DNA of 47,060 nt from a virus. The position numbers and the translations under genes were made by a program. The notes below the pieces were generated by a model that had not been told where the DNA came from, ran no database searches, and saw nothing but the letters and a program-made list of their open reading frames with translations. The stretch spans positions 1 to 47,060 of the IMG/VR virus record IMGVR_UViG_3300028610_000341. One strand, given 5' to 3'. Positions 7,225-15,597 of this stretch are shown one piece after another (position 1 is the first letter of the stretch; each line of letters opens with the position of its first letter).

Positions 7225-9390
7225 ATGGCCCTTTCGACCATCGCAACGCGGAGCGGAGCATTGACTGACGAGGAGATCGAGGGCCTCGTCGGTACAATGA
7301 TCGACGAGTCGGTGCAGTACTCGACCGACGAGTTGTCCGACGACCGCGAACTGGCGACCAACTACTACCACGCCCGCCCCTTCGGCAACGAGGAGGAAGG
7401 GCGCTCGCAAGTCGTATCCACCGACGTGCGTGAGGCGGTAGCGAAGGTCATGCCGAGTCTGTTGAGAGTGTTCACGGGCTCGGAGCGGTACGTGGAGTTC
7501 AAGCCGCGCGGCCAGGGCGACGAGGCCCAGGCGCGGCAGCAGACGGACTACATCAACCACATCATCACGGAGGACAATCCGGGTTTCATCGAGCTGCACA
7601 GCATCTTCAAGGACGCGCTCATTCGGAAGACCGGCGTGGCGAAGTGGTGGGTGGAGGAGGAGGAGCGCGACGAGTCGACCGAGTACACCGGCCTCACCGA
7701 GGAGCAGGTACTGTTCCTGGAGGAACAGCCGGACGTGGACATCAACCTGACCGGCGCGGAAGCTCCGGTCGCGGAGGGGATGCCGCTCACGTACACCGCG
7801 GAAGTCACGAAGCACTACGGTCTGCAGAAGATCATCGGCTGGGGCGCCGTCCCCAACGAGGAAATCTTCTGGAACCGTTCGGCGCGCAGCTTCGAGGACG
7901 CACGCATCGTCGTGCACGTCTGCGAGAAGCGCCGGGACCAGCTCATTGCGATGGGCTTCTCGGAGGACGACCTGGAAGGGTTGGAGGGCGAGACGTGGCC
8001 CGTCAACGACACCAGTGGCGAGGGCGCCGCACGGCGTCAGGACCAGATGATGCGCAACAACTTCGACGACGAGCAGGACGCGGGAACGCGCCCGATCATC
8101 TTCGCCGAGGCGTACGTGTACCTCACGGTCGACGGCGTGAACGAAGCCGCGTCACTGTGCAAGGTGCAGATGGCTGGCTCGACGTGGAAGTTGCTGGACT
8201 GGGAGAAAGTCTCTCACCGGCCGTTCGCGTTGTTCTGCCCGGACCCGGAGGCACACGAGATGGTAGGAACGTCTCTCGCCGATCTGGTGATGGACATCCA
8301 GCGCATCAAGAGCGCGATCCTGCGGGGCACGCTCGACTCGCTGTCTCTGTCGCTGTACCCGGCCACGGAAGTGGTCGAGGGCATGGTGAACATGCAGGAC
8401 GCCGAGAACACAGAGATCGGACGCCACATCCGCGTACGCGAGCCCGGCCAGATGCGGGAGATCGCGCACAGGTTTGTCGGCCGTGAAAGCTTGCCCGTCG
8501 TGCAGTACTACGACGAGGTGGTGGAGCAGCGTACCGGGCTGTCGCGCGCGAGCCAAGGACTCGACGCCGACGCGATGCAGAGCACGACGAAGGCGGCCGT
8601 TGCCGCGACGTTGTCGGCCGCGCAACAGCGCCTGGAACTGCTGTCGAGGATTTTTGCCGAAACGGGCATGAAGGCGCTGTACAAGGGACTCCTCCGCACG
8701 GTGGTGGAGAACCAGAACAAAGCGCGCACGATTCGGTTGCGGGGCGAGTGGGTCGAGATTGACCCGCGGGCGTGGGATTCGGGGATGGACGTGGTGGTGA
8801 ACGTCGCGCTCGGCCAGGGCATGACCGAGGAGAAGGTCGGCATACTGCTCGGCATCTCCGCGAAGCAGGAACAGATCATCCAACAGCTCGGCCCAACGAA
8901 CCCGCTGGTGAGCGTGTCGCAGTACAGCAACACACTCAAGCGGTTGGTCGAGCTGCAGGGTTTCAAGACGCCGACTGAGTTCTTCTCCACCGTTACACCG
9001 GAGCAGGAACAGCAGATGGCGGAGCAGCAGGCGCAACAGCCGCAGAAGCCGGAACCGGCCGAGATGGTCGCGCAGGCGGAGCTGATTAAGGCTCAGACGG
9101 CGAAGGTGAAGCAGGAGTCCGACGCGCAGCTCGCACAGGCCAAACTGGCACTGGAGCGTGAGCGCATCATGCTTGAGGACGACCGCGAGCGGGACAAAGC
9201 AGCGGCGGTCATGGCCCTCAAGATCGAGGAGATGAACGCGAAGCACTCCGTCACGGTAACCCGTGAGGAGATCGAGCGACGCACCACCCTCGAACGGCAG
9301 CGGCTGGACGGCGACACGCGGGTGAAGGTGGCGAACATCCAGGCCGACGCGACAAAGGAGCGGACCAGTGGAAGCAATGGAGCAGCGTAG
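7225..9390 (+). CDS. Portal protein (P22-like)
   Basis: 721 aa. Portals form the dodecameric channel at one capsid vertex and bind the terminase. The N-terminal portion (DRELATNYYHARPFGNEEEG, RSQVVSTDVREAVAKVMPSLLRVFTGSERYVEFKPRG) is the signature of P22-type portals of short-tailed phages. The clip/stem region includes QYYDEVVEQRTGLSRASQGLDADAMQSTTKAAVAATLSAAQQR (about 428-470). The C-terminus from about residue 590 is a long Gln/Ala/Glu/Lys coiled coil, like the barrel of P22-type portals. It is followed with slight overlap by a small protein and then the scaffold. Confidence 0.9.
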   Translation: MALSTIATRSGALTDEEIEGLVGTMIDESVQYSTDELSDDRELATNYYHARPFGNEEEGRSQVVSTDVREAVAKVMPSLLRVFTGSERYVEFKPRGQGDEAQARQQTDYINHIITEDNPGFIELHSIFKDALIRKTGVAKWWVEEEERDESTEYTGLTEEQVLFLEEQPDVDINLTGAEAPVAEGMPLTYTAEVTKHYGLQKIIGWGAVPNEEIFWNRSARSFEDARIVVHVCEKRRDQLIAMGFSEDDLEGLEGETWPVNDTSGEGAARRQDQMMRNNFDDEQDAGTRPIIFAEAYVYLTVDGVNEAASLCKVQMAGSTWKLLDWEKVSHRPFALFCPDPEAHEMVGTSLADLVMDIQRIKSAILRGTLDSLSLSLYPATEVVEGMVNMQDAENTEIGRHIRVREPGQMREIAHRFVGRESLPVVQYYDEVVEQRTGLSRASQGLDADAMQSTTKAAVAATLSAAQQRLELLSRIFAETGMKALYKGLLRTVVENQNKARTIRLRGEWVEIDPRAWDSGMDVVVNVALGQGMTEEKVGILLGISAKQEQIIQQLGPTNPLVSVSQYSNTLKRLVELQGFKTPTEFFSTVTPEQEQQMAEQQAQQPQKPEPAEMVAQAELIKAQTAKVKQESDAQLAQAKLALERERIMLEDDRERDKAAAVMALKIEEMNAKHSVTVTREEIERRTTLERQRLDGDTRVKVANIQADATKERTSGSNGAA

Positions 9391-9649
9391 CAAAGAGGAC
9401 GAGATCGCTCTCGGCACCAAGGCCGAGAGCGTACTAGAGTCCGAAGCGTTCAAGGAAGCCACGGCCGGGGCACGCGAGAACATCATGATGAAGTGGCGCA
9501 AGTCACAGAAGCCTCATGAGCGGGAGCACTGTCACGCGCAAATCGTTGCGCTGGACGAAGTTGACCGCATGTTGCGCGTGTTCACAGACCGGGGCCGTGA
9601 CGCCCACACCAAGCTCGCCGGACAGCGGCGAGGAGGAAGGCAGCGGTAA
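9368..9649 (+). CDS. Small conserved head-module protein
   Basis: 93 aa from GTG 9368, chosen because AAGGAG lies 7 nt upstream; ATG 9377 is the alternative. The sequence is helical and charged (MKWRKSQKPHEREHCHAQIVALDEVDRMLRVFTDRGRDAHTKLAG). Short helical proteins with this Trp/His/basic pattern often lie between portal and scaffold genes in phages of this type, but their role is unknown. Its stop lies in a perfect hairpin CGGTAAA-CC-TTTACCG (9644-9659), which may tune expression between portal and scaffold. Confidence 0.55.
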   Translation: MEAMEQRSKEDEIALGTKAESVLESEAFKEATAGARENIMMKWRKSQKPHEREHCHAQIVALDEVDRMLRVFTDRGRDAHTKLAGQRRGGRQR

Positions 9650-9670
9650 ACCTTTACCGAGAAAGGAAAA

Positions 9671-10732
9671 GTGGTTATTTTCATGGATAAGAACCAACAG
9701 CAGGAAGCGGCGCCGACCGACGTGACCCCTACCCCGGAGCAGGAACCGGCGGGAATCACACCGGAAGCAGGCGTCGAACAGCTCTTAGCTTCGACCGAGT
9801 TCCTGGCAGACCTTGCCGAGGACGCGGCAAACGAGGGTGATGAGCCGCTGCCCAAAGACGACGAAGACCCGGACGGTGACAAGCCGGTCGAGGACGACGG
9901 CGACGAGGGCAATCAGGACGAGTCCGACGACCCAGACCCTGACGAAGTGCAGATGTACGAAGTCATGGTCAACGGCGAGCCTGTCGAAGTCTCCCTTGAG
10001 GAGATGGGGAAAGGCTACTCGCGGGAAACGGACTACACGCGCAAGACGCAGGCCCATGCGGACAACGTCCGCGCCTTCAACGAATCGAAGGAGACGGAGC
10101 TTGCCGAAACGCGCACCGCCCGCCGGAAGTACGCGGACGGATTGGCGACAATCGAAAAAGCGATGGGCCCCGAACCGACCGACCCCAACTGGGACGAGAT
10201 TCGGCAACAGGACCCGGCCGGTTACCCGAAGAAATTCGCGGACCACACGCTGATGAAGCAGCGGCGCGAAGCTCTCACAGCAGAGCGGCAGCGCACCGCA
10301 CAGGCGGAGATCGAGGACGCAGCGGACCAGCGGCAGAAGTTCATGGCCGCCGAGACTGTGAAGCTCAAAGAGATCTTCCCCGACGCTCACAAGGACACGG
10401 ACACGCTGTCCGCGTTCAACGAGCAACTCCTCGCGTACGGCGAGGTGTCCGGGTTCACGCGGGAGGAAGTCGGCAGCTACATCGATTCGAGGGCGGTCAC
10501 GATTCTGGAGAAAGCGCGTCTGTGGGACGCGAGCCAGAAGAAGACCGGCAAAGCCAAGGAAGACCTGCAGGAGAAGGTACGCAAGCTCCCCACGCTCAAG
10601 CCGGGGGCACGGCGCAACCGCTCGCGCAGGAAGGGCCCGACAAAAGAAGGTGTCGCGGCTCGCAAGCGGCTCGAAACGTCTGGACACGCAAGAGATGCGG
10701 TCAGCGCACTGGAACACCTCGTAGAAGACTAG
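9671..10732 (+). CDS. Capsid scaffolding protein
   Basis: About 350 aa. The N-terminal third is extremely acidic (DEGNQDESDDPDPDEVQMYEV around residues 75-95), followed by a conserved stretch VNGEPVEVSLEEMGKGYSRETDYTRKTQ, typical of scaffolds of this portal type. A long charged helical middle and a very basic C-terminus (GARRNRSRRKGPTKEG) would contact the capsid protein. It lies directly before the major capsid gene, as expected. Start is GTG 9671 or ATG 9683; neither has ideal ribosome binding site spacing. Confidence 0.85.
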   Translation: MVIFMDKNQQQEAAPTDVTPTPEQEPAGITPEAGVEQLLASTEFLADLAEDAANEGDEPLPKDDEDPDGDKPVEDDGDEGNQDESDDPDPDEVQMYEVMVNGEPVEVSLEEMGKGYSRETDYTRKTQAHADNVRAFNESKETELAETRTARRKYADGLATIEKAMGPEPTDPNWDEIRQQDPAGYPKKFADHTLMKQRREALTAERQRTAQAEIEDAADQRQKFMAAETVKLKEIFPDAHKDTDTLSAFNEQLLAYGEVSGFTREEVGSYIDSRAVTILEKARLWDASQKKTGKAKEDLQEKVRKLPTLKPGARRNRSRRKGPTKEGVAARKRLETSGHARDAVSALEHLVED

Positions 10733-10758
10733 GGGACTAACCCCCAAAGGAAACCATC

Positions 10759-11724
10759 ATGACCATCGTAGCAAATACATTTCTGACGTTCGACGCGAAG
10801 GGTATTCGCGAAGAACTCTCCGACGTGATCTACCAGATCTCTCCGGAGGACACGCCTTTCATCTCGATGGCAGGCAAGGAAAAAGTCGGCAACACTCTGT
10901 ACGAGTGGCAGACCGACGAGCTGGGCGCCGTGGACACCACGAACGCTCACCTCGAAGGTGACGACATCGCGTCCTTCTCGGCCGTGACCGCCACCGCGCG
11001 CGTGGGTAACTACGCGCAGATCAGCCGGAAGACGCTCATCATCTCCGGTACCGAGGAAGTCGTTCGCAAGGCCGGACGGCGTTCGGAGTTGGCCTACCAG
11101 ACCGCCCAGCGTGGCAAAGAGCTGAAGCGGGACATGGAAGCAATCGCCCTGCACAACATCGGTGGCGATGCCGGAAACTCGACCACGGCGCGGGACACCG
11201 CGACGATGGGCGCGTGGCTGAAGACCAACGTCGACAAGCACGCGACCGGGACCAACCCGTCGTACACCGCGGGTGTGCCTTCGACCGCTCGTACGGACGG
11301 AACGCAGCGCGCGTTCACCGAGACGATCCTGAAGTCCGTCATCTCGTCCATGTGGACTGAGGGTGGGACTCTCAAGCAGTTGTTCGTCGGTCCGTACAAC
11401 AAGGGCGTCGTGTCGAACTTCGACGGGATCGCAACCACGAACTTTGACCTCAGTCGGCCCCGGCCCGCTGCGATCATCGCTTCGGCGGATGTGTACGTCA
11501 GTGACTTCGGCGTGCTGTCCGTGTTGCCGAACAGGTTCCAGCGTGAGCGTGACGCTTGGTTCCTCGACTTCGAGTTCATCAGCATCGCTCACGTTCGTCC
11601 CTTCCGAGTGACCAAGCTCGCGAAGACCGGCGACGCCGAGAAGCGCCTGATGCTCCTGGAGTGGGGCCTGAAGGTCAAGCAGGAAGCCGCGTTGGGCCTC
11701 GCCGCGGATCTGTCCACCTCCTAA
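10759..11724 (+). CDS. Major capsid protein (SU10/DUF5309 type)
   Basis: 321 aa. The N-terminus (TFLTFDAKGIREELSDVIYQISPEDTPFISMAGKEKVGNTLYEWQTDELG) is the hallmark of the DUF5309 or SU10-type HK97-fold capsid protein. Later parts fit the family: ARVGNYAQISRKTLIISGTEE, RGKELKRDMEAIALHNIGGDAGN, and a C-terminal VLPNRFQRERDAWFLDFEFISIAHVRPF. It needs the scaffold encoded just upstream. A strong RNA hairpin follows the gene at 11757-11778. Confidence 0.95.
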   Translation: MTIVANTFLTFDAKGIREELSDVIYQISPEDTPFISMAGKEKVGNTLYEWQTDELGAVDTTNAHLEGDDIASFSAVTATARVGNYAQISRKTLIISGTEEVVRKAGRRSELAYQTAQRGKELKRDMEAIALHNIGGDAGNSTTARDTATMGAWLKTNVDKHATGTNPSYTAGVPSTARTDGTQRAFTETILKSVISSMWTEGGTLKQLFVGPYNKGVVSNFDGIATTNFDLSRPRPAAIIASADVYVSDFGVLSVLPNRFQRERDAWFLDFEFISIAHVRPFRVTKLAKTGDAEKRLMLLEWGLKVKQEAALGLAADLSTS

Positions 11725-11756
11725 TCCGGGGGGTGACAACAATGCAGTCTAGTGGT

Positions 11757-11778
11757 GGGTCGGCCTAACGGTCGGCCC
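11757..11778 (+). promoter_or_regulatory. RNA hairpin after the major capsid gene
   Basis: In the RNA, GGGTCGGCC-TAAC-GGTCGGCCC folds into a 9-bp stem with two G-U pairs. No T run follows, so it is more likely a transcript-stabilising or processing hairpin than a terminator. A similar hairpin (12302-12331) shares the bases taacggtcgg. Confidence 0.45.
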
Positions 11779-11802
11779 AGCACAGCATCATAGGAGAATA
11801 TC

Positions 11803-12294
11803 ATGGCAAAGCTGGGAACACTCACCCGCGCTATCGGCGTCATCACGAGCGGCACCATTGCCGCGGATGAGACGATCACGGTCGCCGGGAAAGTCTACAC
11901 GTTCGTGGCGGCTCCCTCCGCTGCTGGCGATGTGGATCTCGGGGCCGACGACGACGAGTCGTTGGACAATCTCGCCAAGGCGATCAACCTCAGTGGTACG
12001 GCGGGCACGGAGTACGATACGGACATGGTGGTCAACGAGCACGTCACGGCCGTCTCGGTCGGTGACGGCGCGACGGTGAACGTCATCGCCAAGATGCCGG
12101 GCGTCGTCGGTGGATTCATCCCGATTGCGGAGTCAACGACCGGAGCAACGGTCGACGCCACTCTCGGCGCAGGCACGGCCGGTGCGGGCAACCCCTCCAC
12201 GGCCATCGCGGTGATTCTGGACACGATGCAGCTCAACAGCGAAGTGATTGCCGCGCTCGACAAGCTCGACGCGTCAGCTTCCGCAGGCGTGTAA
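11803..12294 (+). CDS. Putative capsid decoration or structural protein
   Basis: 163 aa, starting just after a taggag ribosome binding site. It has the pattern TIAADETITVAGKVYTFV...GDVDLGADDDESLDNLAKAINL, then repeated Gly/Ala/Thr-rich strands. This domain pattern recurs in phage virion proteins that are exposed on heads or tails. It follows the capsid gene and is flanked by RNA hairpins, suggesting high expression. A head decoration role is inferred from location. Confidence 0.6.
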   Translation: MAKLGTLTRAIGVITSGTIAADETITVAGKVYTFVAAPSAAGDVDLGADDDESLDNLAKAINLSGTAGTEYDTDMVVNEHVTAVSVGDGATVNVIAKMPGVVGGFIPIAESTTGATVDATLGAGTAGAGNPSTAIAVILDTMQLNSEVIAALDKLDASASAGV

Positions 12295-12301
12295 TCTGGG
12301 A

Positions 12302-12331
12302 GCCCCGGCTTAACTTTAACGGTCGGGGCAT
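12302..12331 (+). promoter_or_regulatory. Intercistronic RNA hairpin
   Basis: GCCCCGGC-12 nt-GTCGGGGC forms an 8-bp stem with one G-U pair, followed by atttc. It lies 8 bases after the stop of the decoration-like gene. It may act as a weak attenuator or stabiliser separating high-level capsid expression from downstream genes. Confidence 0.4.
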
Positions 12332-12353
12332 TTCAGTTCATAGGAGGAGGAAC

Positions 12354-12677
12354 ATGGCTTCCCGTATTTTTGACGTGGATGGGTTCACTCGCAGTCGCAG
12401 GATATGGCACGAGAACTACGACGGTGACGTAGTGATCGAGACGGACACCGATGTCACCGAGGCTTTGAAGGACGCGGAACGGGCCAACAACGCACACACG
12501 CAGGGGCGCAAGTCCCGGTGGAGTGACTCGCTGACCGGCAACCGCGTAGCTTCCATCCCGCTCGTGATCTACATGCAGTTAGAACGAGAGGGCATCCTCG
12601 CCGACCCAGATCGATTCAAGGCGTGGCTCAATGACCCGGACAACAGCGCGTGGCGCTGTCGGCCTGGGAAACTATAG
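12354..12677 (+). CDS. Conserved hypothetical phage head-module protein
   Basis: 107 aa with an excellent ribosome binding site (aggaggagg). It has VVIETDTDVTEALKDAERANN in the first half and VASIPLVIYMQLEREGILADPDRFKAWLNDPDN near the end, a pattern I recall from small proteins next to capsid genes in many phages. No catalytic motif is seen and the function is unknown. Confidence 0.6.
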   Translation: MASRIFDVDGFTRSRRIWHENYDGDVVIETDTDVTEALKDAERANNAHTQGRKSRWSDSLTGNRVASIPLVIYMQLEREGILADPDRFKAWLNDPDNSAWRCRPGKL

Positions 12678-12689
12678 GAGAACAACCTC

Positions 12690-13445
12690 ATGACTTCTCT
12701 GACGAAGGAGGAAGCACCAAGCATCAAGGTAGCGATCTGCTGGCCGACCGGGGGACACCCCAAGCACGGCTTCACGTATGACTACGGGCAGCTCATGGCA
12801 CAGACCGCGTTCTACGCGGCCGAACGCCGCGACCTTGACTTCTGCGCTGCCGTCCAGGCGTCGAGTTATCTTCACCAGAACCGTAACGGACTCGTTATGG
12901 GCCACCTGAGAGATGACGCGATCACCCACTTCCTGTTCCTGGATGACGACATGCGCTTTCCGAAGGACACGCTCCTTCGGCTACTCGAACGAAACAAAGA
13001 GATCGTTGGCGCCAACTACACGAGCCGTGGGGGCGTACCCCGTCCGATGGCCGTGAAGGATATGACCTACGACAAGGGCGGCGAGAGCAAACTGCTCTAC
13101 ACGTACGAAGGCTCACACGGGTGTGAGAAGGTCGACACGATGGGGCTCGGCGTGACGCTCATCATGCGCCACGTGTTCGACAGCATCGCGTTCCCCTGGT
13201 TCGACTTCAACTTCAACATGGAGCTGAGTCGGCACGAGGGCGAGGACACCACGTTCTTCGAGAAGGCGCGCACCGCCGGGTACGATGTGTACGTGGACCA
13301 TGACCTGTCCAAGGAAATCGGCCACGACGGCGACATGACATTCACGATGGACCACGCGGTCCAATTCGAGGAGGAGAAGAAGAATGGGACTTTCGACCTA
13401 CACGGAGCTGCAGGCGACGATAGCGGACACGCTGAATCGGAGTGA
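12690..13445 (+). CDS. Glycosyltransferase-like protein (GT-A fold)
   Basis: 251 aa. The first 90 residues form the nucleotide-sugar-binding half of a GT-A enzyme: IKVAICWPTGGHP, then THFLFLDDDMRFPKDTL with the metal-binding DxD-type motif DDD at about 85-87. The second half has IVGANYTSRGGVPRP and VDTMGLGVTLIMRHVFDSI, with GEDTTFFEKARTAGYDVYVDHDLSKEIGH at the acceptor side. Embedded in the head genes, it may glycosylate a virion protein or host surface polymer. Its last 62 bases overlap the adaptor gene. Confidence 0.75.
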   Translation: MTSLTKEEAPSIKVAICWPTGGHPKHGFTYDYGQLMAQTAFYAAERRDLDFCAAVQASSYLHQNRNGLVMGHLRDDAITHFLFLDDDMRFPKDTLLRLLERNKEIVGANYTSRGGVPRPMAVKDMTYDKGGESKLLYTYEGSHGCEKVDTMGLGVTLIMRHVFDSIAFPWFDFNFNMELSRHEGEDTTFFEKARTAGYDVYVDHDLSKEIGHDGDMTFTMDHAVQFEEEKKNGTFDLHGAAGDDSGHAESE

Positions 13446-14013
13446 TCTGACGACGCAGATCGTCGACTTCATCACACTGCTGGAGAACGAGCTGGACCGC
13501 CACCCGGCGGTCGAGTTCGAGAAGACGGCGAACCTGACGCTCACGGCGTCCCCGCACGTGCTGCCATCCGACCTGCGCGAGCTTACGTCGTTGTACTACG
13601 ACGACAGCGTGCGCAAGGGACCGATTGACCTCACGTCGCCGGAGCGGCTGGCCGTGTACAAGCGGCAGCTCGGGCTCACGGGGTACCCACGGTACGCCGC
13701 TGTGACGGTCAACGGCACAGAGCTGTTGCTGTCGCCGGAACCGGACCAGTCGTACGTCGTGAAGTCGCAGTACATCACGCAGCTCGACCGACTCGGTGGC
13801 TCGACGCCGTCGAATTGGGTGCTGGACGATCACTCTGACCTGTACTTGTATGGGTCGCTGCTTCACTCGGCGCCGTTCCTCAAGGACGACAACCGCGCCC
13901 CGATGTGGAAAGCGTTCAAGGACGAAGGACTCGCGCAGCTCGACAGTCTTGTCAGGCGGCGCAAGTGGTCGGCGAATACGGCCACCACGCGGCCCCCGCG
14001 GGCGATAGGATAA
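13384..14013 (+). CDS. Head-to-tail adaptor protein
   Basis: 209 aa. The N-terminus STYTELQATIADTLNRSDLTTQIVDFITLLENELDRHP and the later LTASPHVLPSDLREL, with LGLTGYPRYAAVTVNGTELLLSPEPDQSYVVKSQYITQLDRL, match the adaptor family that docks under the portal of P22- and SU10-like phages. The C-terminal helices (LLHSAPFLKDDNRAPMWKAFKDEGLAQLD) are typical. Ribosome binding site GGAGGAG lies in the end of the glycosyltransferase gene. Confidence 0.8.
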   Translation: MGLSTYTELQATIADTLNRSDLTTQIVDFITLLENELDRHPAVEFEKTANLTLTASPHVLPSDLRELTSLYYDDSVRKGPIDLTSPERLAVYKRQLGLTGYPRYAAVTVNGTELLLSPEPDQSYVVKSQYITQLDRLGGSTPSNWVLDDHSDLYLYGSLLHSAPFLKDDNRAPMWKAFKDEGLAQLDSLVRRRKWSANTATTRPPRAIG

Positions 14014-14016
14014 ATC

Positions 14017-14547
14017 ATGGCTGAAACACTGACCACCAACTACTCGATGAAGAAGCCGGAGGACGGTGCGTCCACTGGCGTCTGGGGCCCGTTCATCAAC
14101 GATGGCCTGGACATCGCCGACACGCAGATGAAGGTCAACGAGGACGCCGCGGCGACCGCGCAGGCCGCCGCTGATGCGTCACTCGCGAAGGCGGGTGGGG
14201 TGATGTCCGGCGAGATCGACGTGCTCACCGCGCGCATGGAGTTGTCCGCGTTGGGTAACTGGACAGGCGGGTCAAACGAGATCGACCTGGACGTGGCGAA
14301 CGCTTTCACGGCGACCGTGACGGCCACCTGTACGGTGACCATCGCGAACGCGGAGGCCAGTCACATGCTAGCCTTCTCGGTGCGGATCACCAACGCGGGC
14401 GCATTCGTTATCACGTGGCCCGCCACAGTCAAGTGGCCGGGCGGATCACAGCCGTCGTGGACCGCGAGCGGCACCGACGTTGTAACGATGCTGTCCTTCG
14501 ACGGTGGCACCACGTGGCAGGCGAACGCTGTGCTGGACCTGTCGTAA
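14017..14547 (+). CDS. Tail fibre-type protein
   Basis: 176 aa. The start LTTNYSMKKPEDGASTGVWGPFINDGLDIADTQ is the conserved N-terminal motif of many phage fibre proteins, usually written as a Gly-x-x-x-x-Trp-x-x-x-Ile-Asn pattern. After an Ala-rich helix it turns into beta strands, ending WPGGSQPSWTASGTDVVTMLSFDGGTTWQANA, a common fibre C-terminal motif. It is short, so it may be an attachment or minor fibre. Confidence 0.65.
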   Translation: MAETLTTNYSMKKPEDGASTGVWGPFINDGLDIADTQMKVNEDAAATAQAAADASLAKAGGVMSGEIDVLTARMELSALGNWTGGSNEIDLDVANAFTATVTATCTVTIANAEASHMLAFSVRITNAGAFVITWPATVKWPGGSQPSWTASGTDVVTMLSFDGGTTWQANAVLDLS

Positions 14548-14927
14548 TGTTGATCCATCTTCTAGGCGGCGGCTTCTGGGTGAGCGCGGACGCGCCCCCC
14601 GAACCCGTTCCGCCCGATGGTCCGCCGACGAACCTGAGCATCGGCACCTGGGGCTCGCCTGTGTCGTGGTCAGTCGCCTGGGACAACGGCGACCCGCTCG
14701 CGTACACGCGCGTGCACCGCGCGGAGCATAGCGGCACCTTCGGCAGCTCGATCTTCGTCGGCAGCATAAACCCCGGTGGGGCGGAGTTGCTCACGGACGA
14801 CGCGACGGAAGGCGCAGAGTTCTTCCCTGGCCCCTCGCCGGTCGAGGGCGACTACACCTACTGGGTGTATCACAGACGCGACGGTATCGATTCCACTGAA
14901 GTGGAAATCGACACGACGACGGTATAA
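14547..14927 (+). CDS. Small fibronectin III-like virion protein
   Basis: 126 aa, TAATG-coupled to the fibre. After a short hydrophobic start (MLIHLLGGGFWVSA) and a Pro-rich linker (PPEPVPPDGPP), the rest resembles one fibronectin type III domain (SWSVAWDNGDPLAYTRVHRAEHSG...GDYTYWVYHRRDG). Such domains are common surface add-ons in phage tails and may aid adhesion. Confidence 0.5.
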   Translation: MLIHLLGGGFWVSADAPPEPVPPDGPPTNLSIGTWGSPVSWSVAWDNGDPLAYTRVHRAEHSGTFGSSIFVGSINPGGAELLTDDATEGAEFFPGPSPVEGDYTYWVYHRRDGIDSTEVEIDTTTV

Positions 14928-14938
14928 TGGAGGCGCGC

Positions 14939-15163
14939 ATGGAGGAGTTCATACGGGAGCAACTGGGCTTGGTGTTGACAGAACAGCGCGCCATGCGTGA
15001 GGACTTCACGCAGTTTCAGATTGGGAACGAACACCGACTGACGAAGGTCGAGGAGAGTGCCTCTCGGTCCGCAAAGCGGAGCGGCGCCCTGTGGGGCGCG
15101 ATCACGTCCGTCGTCACGGCCATCGGTCTGCTGGTGCTCGCACTCGTGAAAGGGGTGATATAA
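14939..15163 (+). CDS. Small membrane protein, coiled coil plus C-terminal helix (holin candidate)
   Basis: 74 aa from ATG 14939. This start is preferred over ATG 14927 because GGAGG at 14929-14933 lies 5 nt before it. The N-terminal part is amphipathic (FIREQLGLVLTEQRAMREDFTQFQ), and the C-terminus is one membrane helix (LWGAITSVVTAIGLLVLALV). This resembles XhlA-type haemolysin/holin proteins. It is TAATG-coupled to the DUF5675 gene. Confidence 0.6.
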   Translation: MEEFIREQLGLVLTEQRAMREDFTQFQIGNEHRLTKVEESASRSAKRSGALWGAITSVVTAIGLLVLALVKGVI

Positions 15164-15597
15164 TGCGCAACGTAGTGGTGGAACGGTTTCTGGACTGCGA
15201 CCACGGCACGTTCGGTTTCTTCCACGTGAAGGGGTTCACCTTCTTCTCGTTGGAACCAGAGTGGAGAGAGAACGCGCAGGGTGTCTCCTGCATACCGCCC
15301 GGCGAGTACTTGCTGCGGCGCACGATCTACAATCGGTACAACTACCCCACGTACGAGATCGTGGATGTGCCGGACCGCACGCGGGTGCTGATTCACCCCG
15401 GCAACACAGAGGAAGACACAGAAGCGTGCGTGCTACTTGGCATGACGCTCGGCGTGCTCACGGTAGAGCGCGACCAGGACACCGGCAAACGAAACAAGAA
15501 AGTCGCCGTGCTGCAGTCTCGGAAGGCGTTCGATCAGTTCATGCGGTTGATGGACGGCGTCACCGAGGCGACCATCACGGTGGTGGGAGACGAATAG
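15163..15597 (+). CDS. DUF5675 family protein
   Basis: 144 aa. The motif CIPPGEYLLRR...YPTYEIVDVPDRTRVLIHPGNTEEDTEACVLLG is characteristic of DUF5675, found in many phages. The function is not established; its frequent position beside holin-like genes has suggested a cell-wall or lysis role. Here it follows a holin candidate by TAATG overlap, which agrees with that, though the phage also has a lytic transglycosylase in the other arm. Confidence 0.7.
   Translation: MRNVVVERFLDCDHGTFGFFHVKGFTFFSLEPEWRENAQGVSCIPPGEYLLRRTIYNRYNYPTYEIVDVPDRTRVLIHPGNTEEDTEACVLLGMTLGVLTVERDQDTGKRNKKVAVLQSRKAFDQFMRLMDGVTEATITVVGDE

Noticed and set aside
11742-11768. Eight-codon frame after the capsid gene
   Set aside because: It has no clear ribosome binding site and overlaps the RNA hairpin; not counted as a gene.
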